DNA of 5,742 nucleotides, taken from contig CATLIJ010000181.1 of assembly GCA_949948825.1 (NCBI GenBank), forward strand, positions 1-5,742. The letters run 5' to 3'. Position 1 is the first letter of the stretch, and every line of letters starts with the position of its first letter. Below, in pieces: positions 4,555 to 5,742 of this stretch. The stretch is from an uncultured Clostridiaceae bacterium (GTDB lineage: Bacteria > Bacillota > Clostridia > Lachnospirales > Lachnospiraceae). A model generated the notes under the pieces. That model made no database searches. It saw nothing but the letters and a program-made list of their open reading frames with translations, and had not been told where the DNA came from. A program made the translations under genes and the position numbers.

Positions 4555-5742
4555 ATGGGAAAAATTGTGCTTTTGGTGCCAAGAGAGGAAATGCTGCGTC
4601 AGGCACACAATATTTTACAGGAAAAAAAGTACGAGATTCAGGAAATGCGGGTGATTGACACAGAGTCAGCGGTTATGGAAGCTAGACAGTCCATTGCAAA
4701 TGGGGCGTCCATTATCATTGCCCGGGGGCTGCAGGCTTCCTTGATCAAACAGTATACGGATATTCCGGTGGTGGAGATGGTTCTGACAGCTCAGGAAATG
4801 GCTCTTTTGGTAATGCGGGCCAGACAGATCGTGAAAAAGCCAAAGCCAGTAATCGGCGTGGTGGGATTTCACAATATGTTCTGTGATATGTCCTATTTTG
4901 ATGAGCTGTATGATATTGTCCTTCGGACCTATTATGTGCGTCAGGGGGAGGAGTTGCCTTCCGCAGTGGAAAATGCGGTGAAGGAGGGGGCAGATTTAAT
5001 CATCGGAGGAGAGATGGCGGTGACAAAGGCAGCAGAGGCCGGAGTGCCGTCTTTATTTCTTTCTGTGACAGAAGATTCTCTCCGGCAGGCATTTGCCATG
5101 GCAGAGCGGATGGATTATGCAGTCTGTGTGGAGAGAAAGACAGCAGCTCAGATGGAGACTCTGCTGGATTATTCTTATAATGGGATTCTTCAGGTGAATG
5201 GGCAAGGAATCATTACAGCGGCAAATCCTTTGATGGAGGACATGACAGGACGGACTCAGGAGGAATTAAAGGGAATCTCCATAAGAGAAGCGGCTCCCAT
5301 GATTAACGAGGAGGAGCTTTTGCAGGTGCTGGAAAAGGGAGAGGAATGTTCTTTGTTTCTGGAATGGGGCAGAGGGCAGGTATTTGCAGTCATGGCTCCT
5401 GTGCTTTTTGAGGGACATGTGGACGGGGCAATCCTTACCTGTCATAAAGTGCAGAAAAAGGCTTCCAGGATAAAACAGGAGGAGCGGCAGGGACAAGGCT
5501 TGCCGCCGCTGGTAAGGTTTGAGGATATTCTGCAAAAATCAAAGTGCATGAAGGAATGTGTTCATCTGGCAAGACTGTATGCTTTGTCAGAGCAGCCAGT
5601 GGTTTTGATGGGAGAACCAGGAACAGAGAAACGGATGCTGGCAGAGAGCATTCACAATGAGAGCAGCCGGGGAAACGGGCCTTTTTTGGATGTACCCTGC
5701 GGCGGACTGTCCGGAGAACAGCAGAGAGCGACCCTGTTTGGC
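4555..5742 (+). CDS. PrpR_N–PAS–AAA+ (sigma-54-type) transcriptional regulator, 3' end missing
   Basis: The open frame runs off the window after 396 residues. Residues 1 to about 195 match a PrpR N-terminal sensor domain: KIVLLVP opening, a G-A-S-I-I-I-A-R-G segment at 50-58, IPVVEM (70-75), I-G-V-V-G-F at 100-105 and GADLIIGGEMAVTKAAEAGV (145-164). In PrpR-type proteins this domain senses a small molecule. Residues about 200-298 look like a PAS domain (D-Y-S-Y-N-G-I-L-Q-V-N, A-A-N-P-L-M-E-D-M-T-G-R). From about 320 an AAA+ sigma-54 activator domain begins: FEDIL, then GEPGTEKRMLAESIH, PFLDVPCGGL and LFG. The Walker A departs from the usual GExGTGKE: E358 replaces the second Gly and R360 follows K359. 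The GAFTGA loop, Walker B and DNA-binding helix-turn-helix lie beyond the window. GAAGGCAGG (4537-4545) is a plausible RBS nine bases before the ATG. The target may be neighbouring metabolic genes; the ligand is unknown. Confidence 0.9.
   Translation, partial: MGKIVLLVPREEMLRQAHNILQEKKYEIQEMRVIDTESAVMEARQSIANGASIIIARGLQASLIKQYTDIPVVEMVLTAQEMALLVMRARQIVKKPKPVIGVVGFHNMFCDMSYFDELYDIVLRTYYVRQGEELPSAVENAVKEGADLIIGGEMAVTKAAEAGVPSLFLSVTEDSLRQAFAMAERMDYAVCVERKTAAQMETLLDYSYNGILQVNGQGIITAANPLMEDMTGRTQEELKGISIREAAPMINEEELLQVLEKGEECSLFLEWGRGQVFAVMAPVLFEGHVDGAILTCHKVQKKASRIKQEERQGQGLPPLVRFEDILQKSKCMKECVHLARLYALSEQPVVLMGEPGTEKRMLAESIHNESSRGNGPFLDVPCGGLSGEQQRATLFG

Overview
The window reads as ordinary chromosomal DNA from a low-to-mid GC Gram-positive anaerobe. 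The Clostridia, most likely a Lachnospiraceae-type gut bacterium, fit best. This rests on purine-rich Shine-Dalgarno sites (AAAGGAG, AAAAGGAGG), a clostridial-style secreted SH3–NlpC/P60 hydrolase, a PrpR_N/PAS/AAA+ regulator and general protein character. The assignment is inference; no rRNA or other taxonomic marker is present.

Left part, + strand: the last 46 codons of a thioredoxin reductase (trxB). Next come a secreted cell-wall hydrolase with two SH3-like repeats and a C-terminal NlpC/P60 catalytic domain (213-1418), and an integral-membrane acyltransferase-3 family protein (1512-2546). Gaps are 69 and 93 bases with no convincing terminator, so the three may be read through together. 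The latter two act at or across the envelope.

Middle, - strand: one gene (3817 back to 2576) facing the acyltransferase, with only 29 bases between the two stops. It has its own extended -10 promoter and a strong RBS. Its 413-residue product has an apparently intact RelA/SpoT-type (p)ppGpp synthetase domain without an HD hydrolase domain, then a long helical region. It ends in a roughly 95-residue HEPN-like four-helix domain carrying the RNase-type motif R-N-x3-H (R378-H383). An alarmone synthetase and a potential HEPN ribonuclease on one chain is the most unusual thing here and could be a stress or anti-phage effector.

Right part, + strand, diverging across an AT-rich gap of about 160 bases: a YgjP-like (DUF45/M48-type) zinc metallohydrolase (3979-4536). 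Eighteen bases later comes a regulator with PrpR_N, PAS and the start of a sigma-54-type AAA+ domain (4555 to the window edge), cut off before its GAFTGA and DNA-binding regions. Its Walker A motif is aberrant (GEPGTEKR).

No tRNA, rRNA, CRISPR array, insertion sequence or prophage gene was seen, and no stretch over 300 bases lacks a gene.
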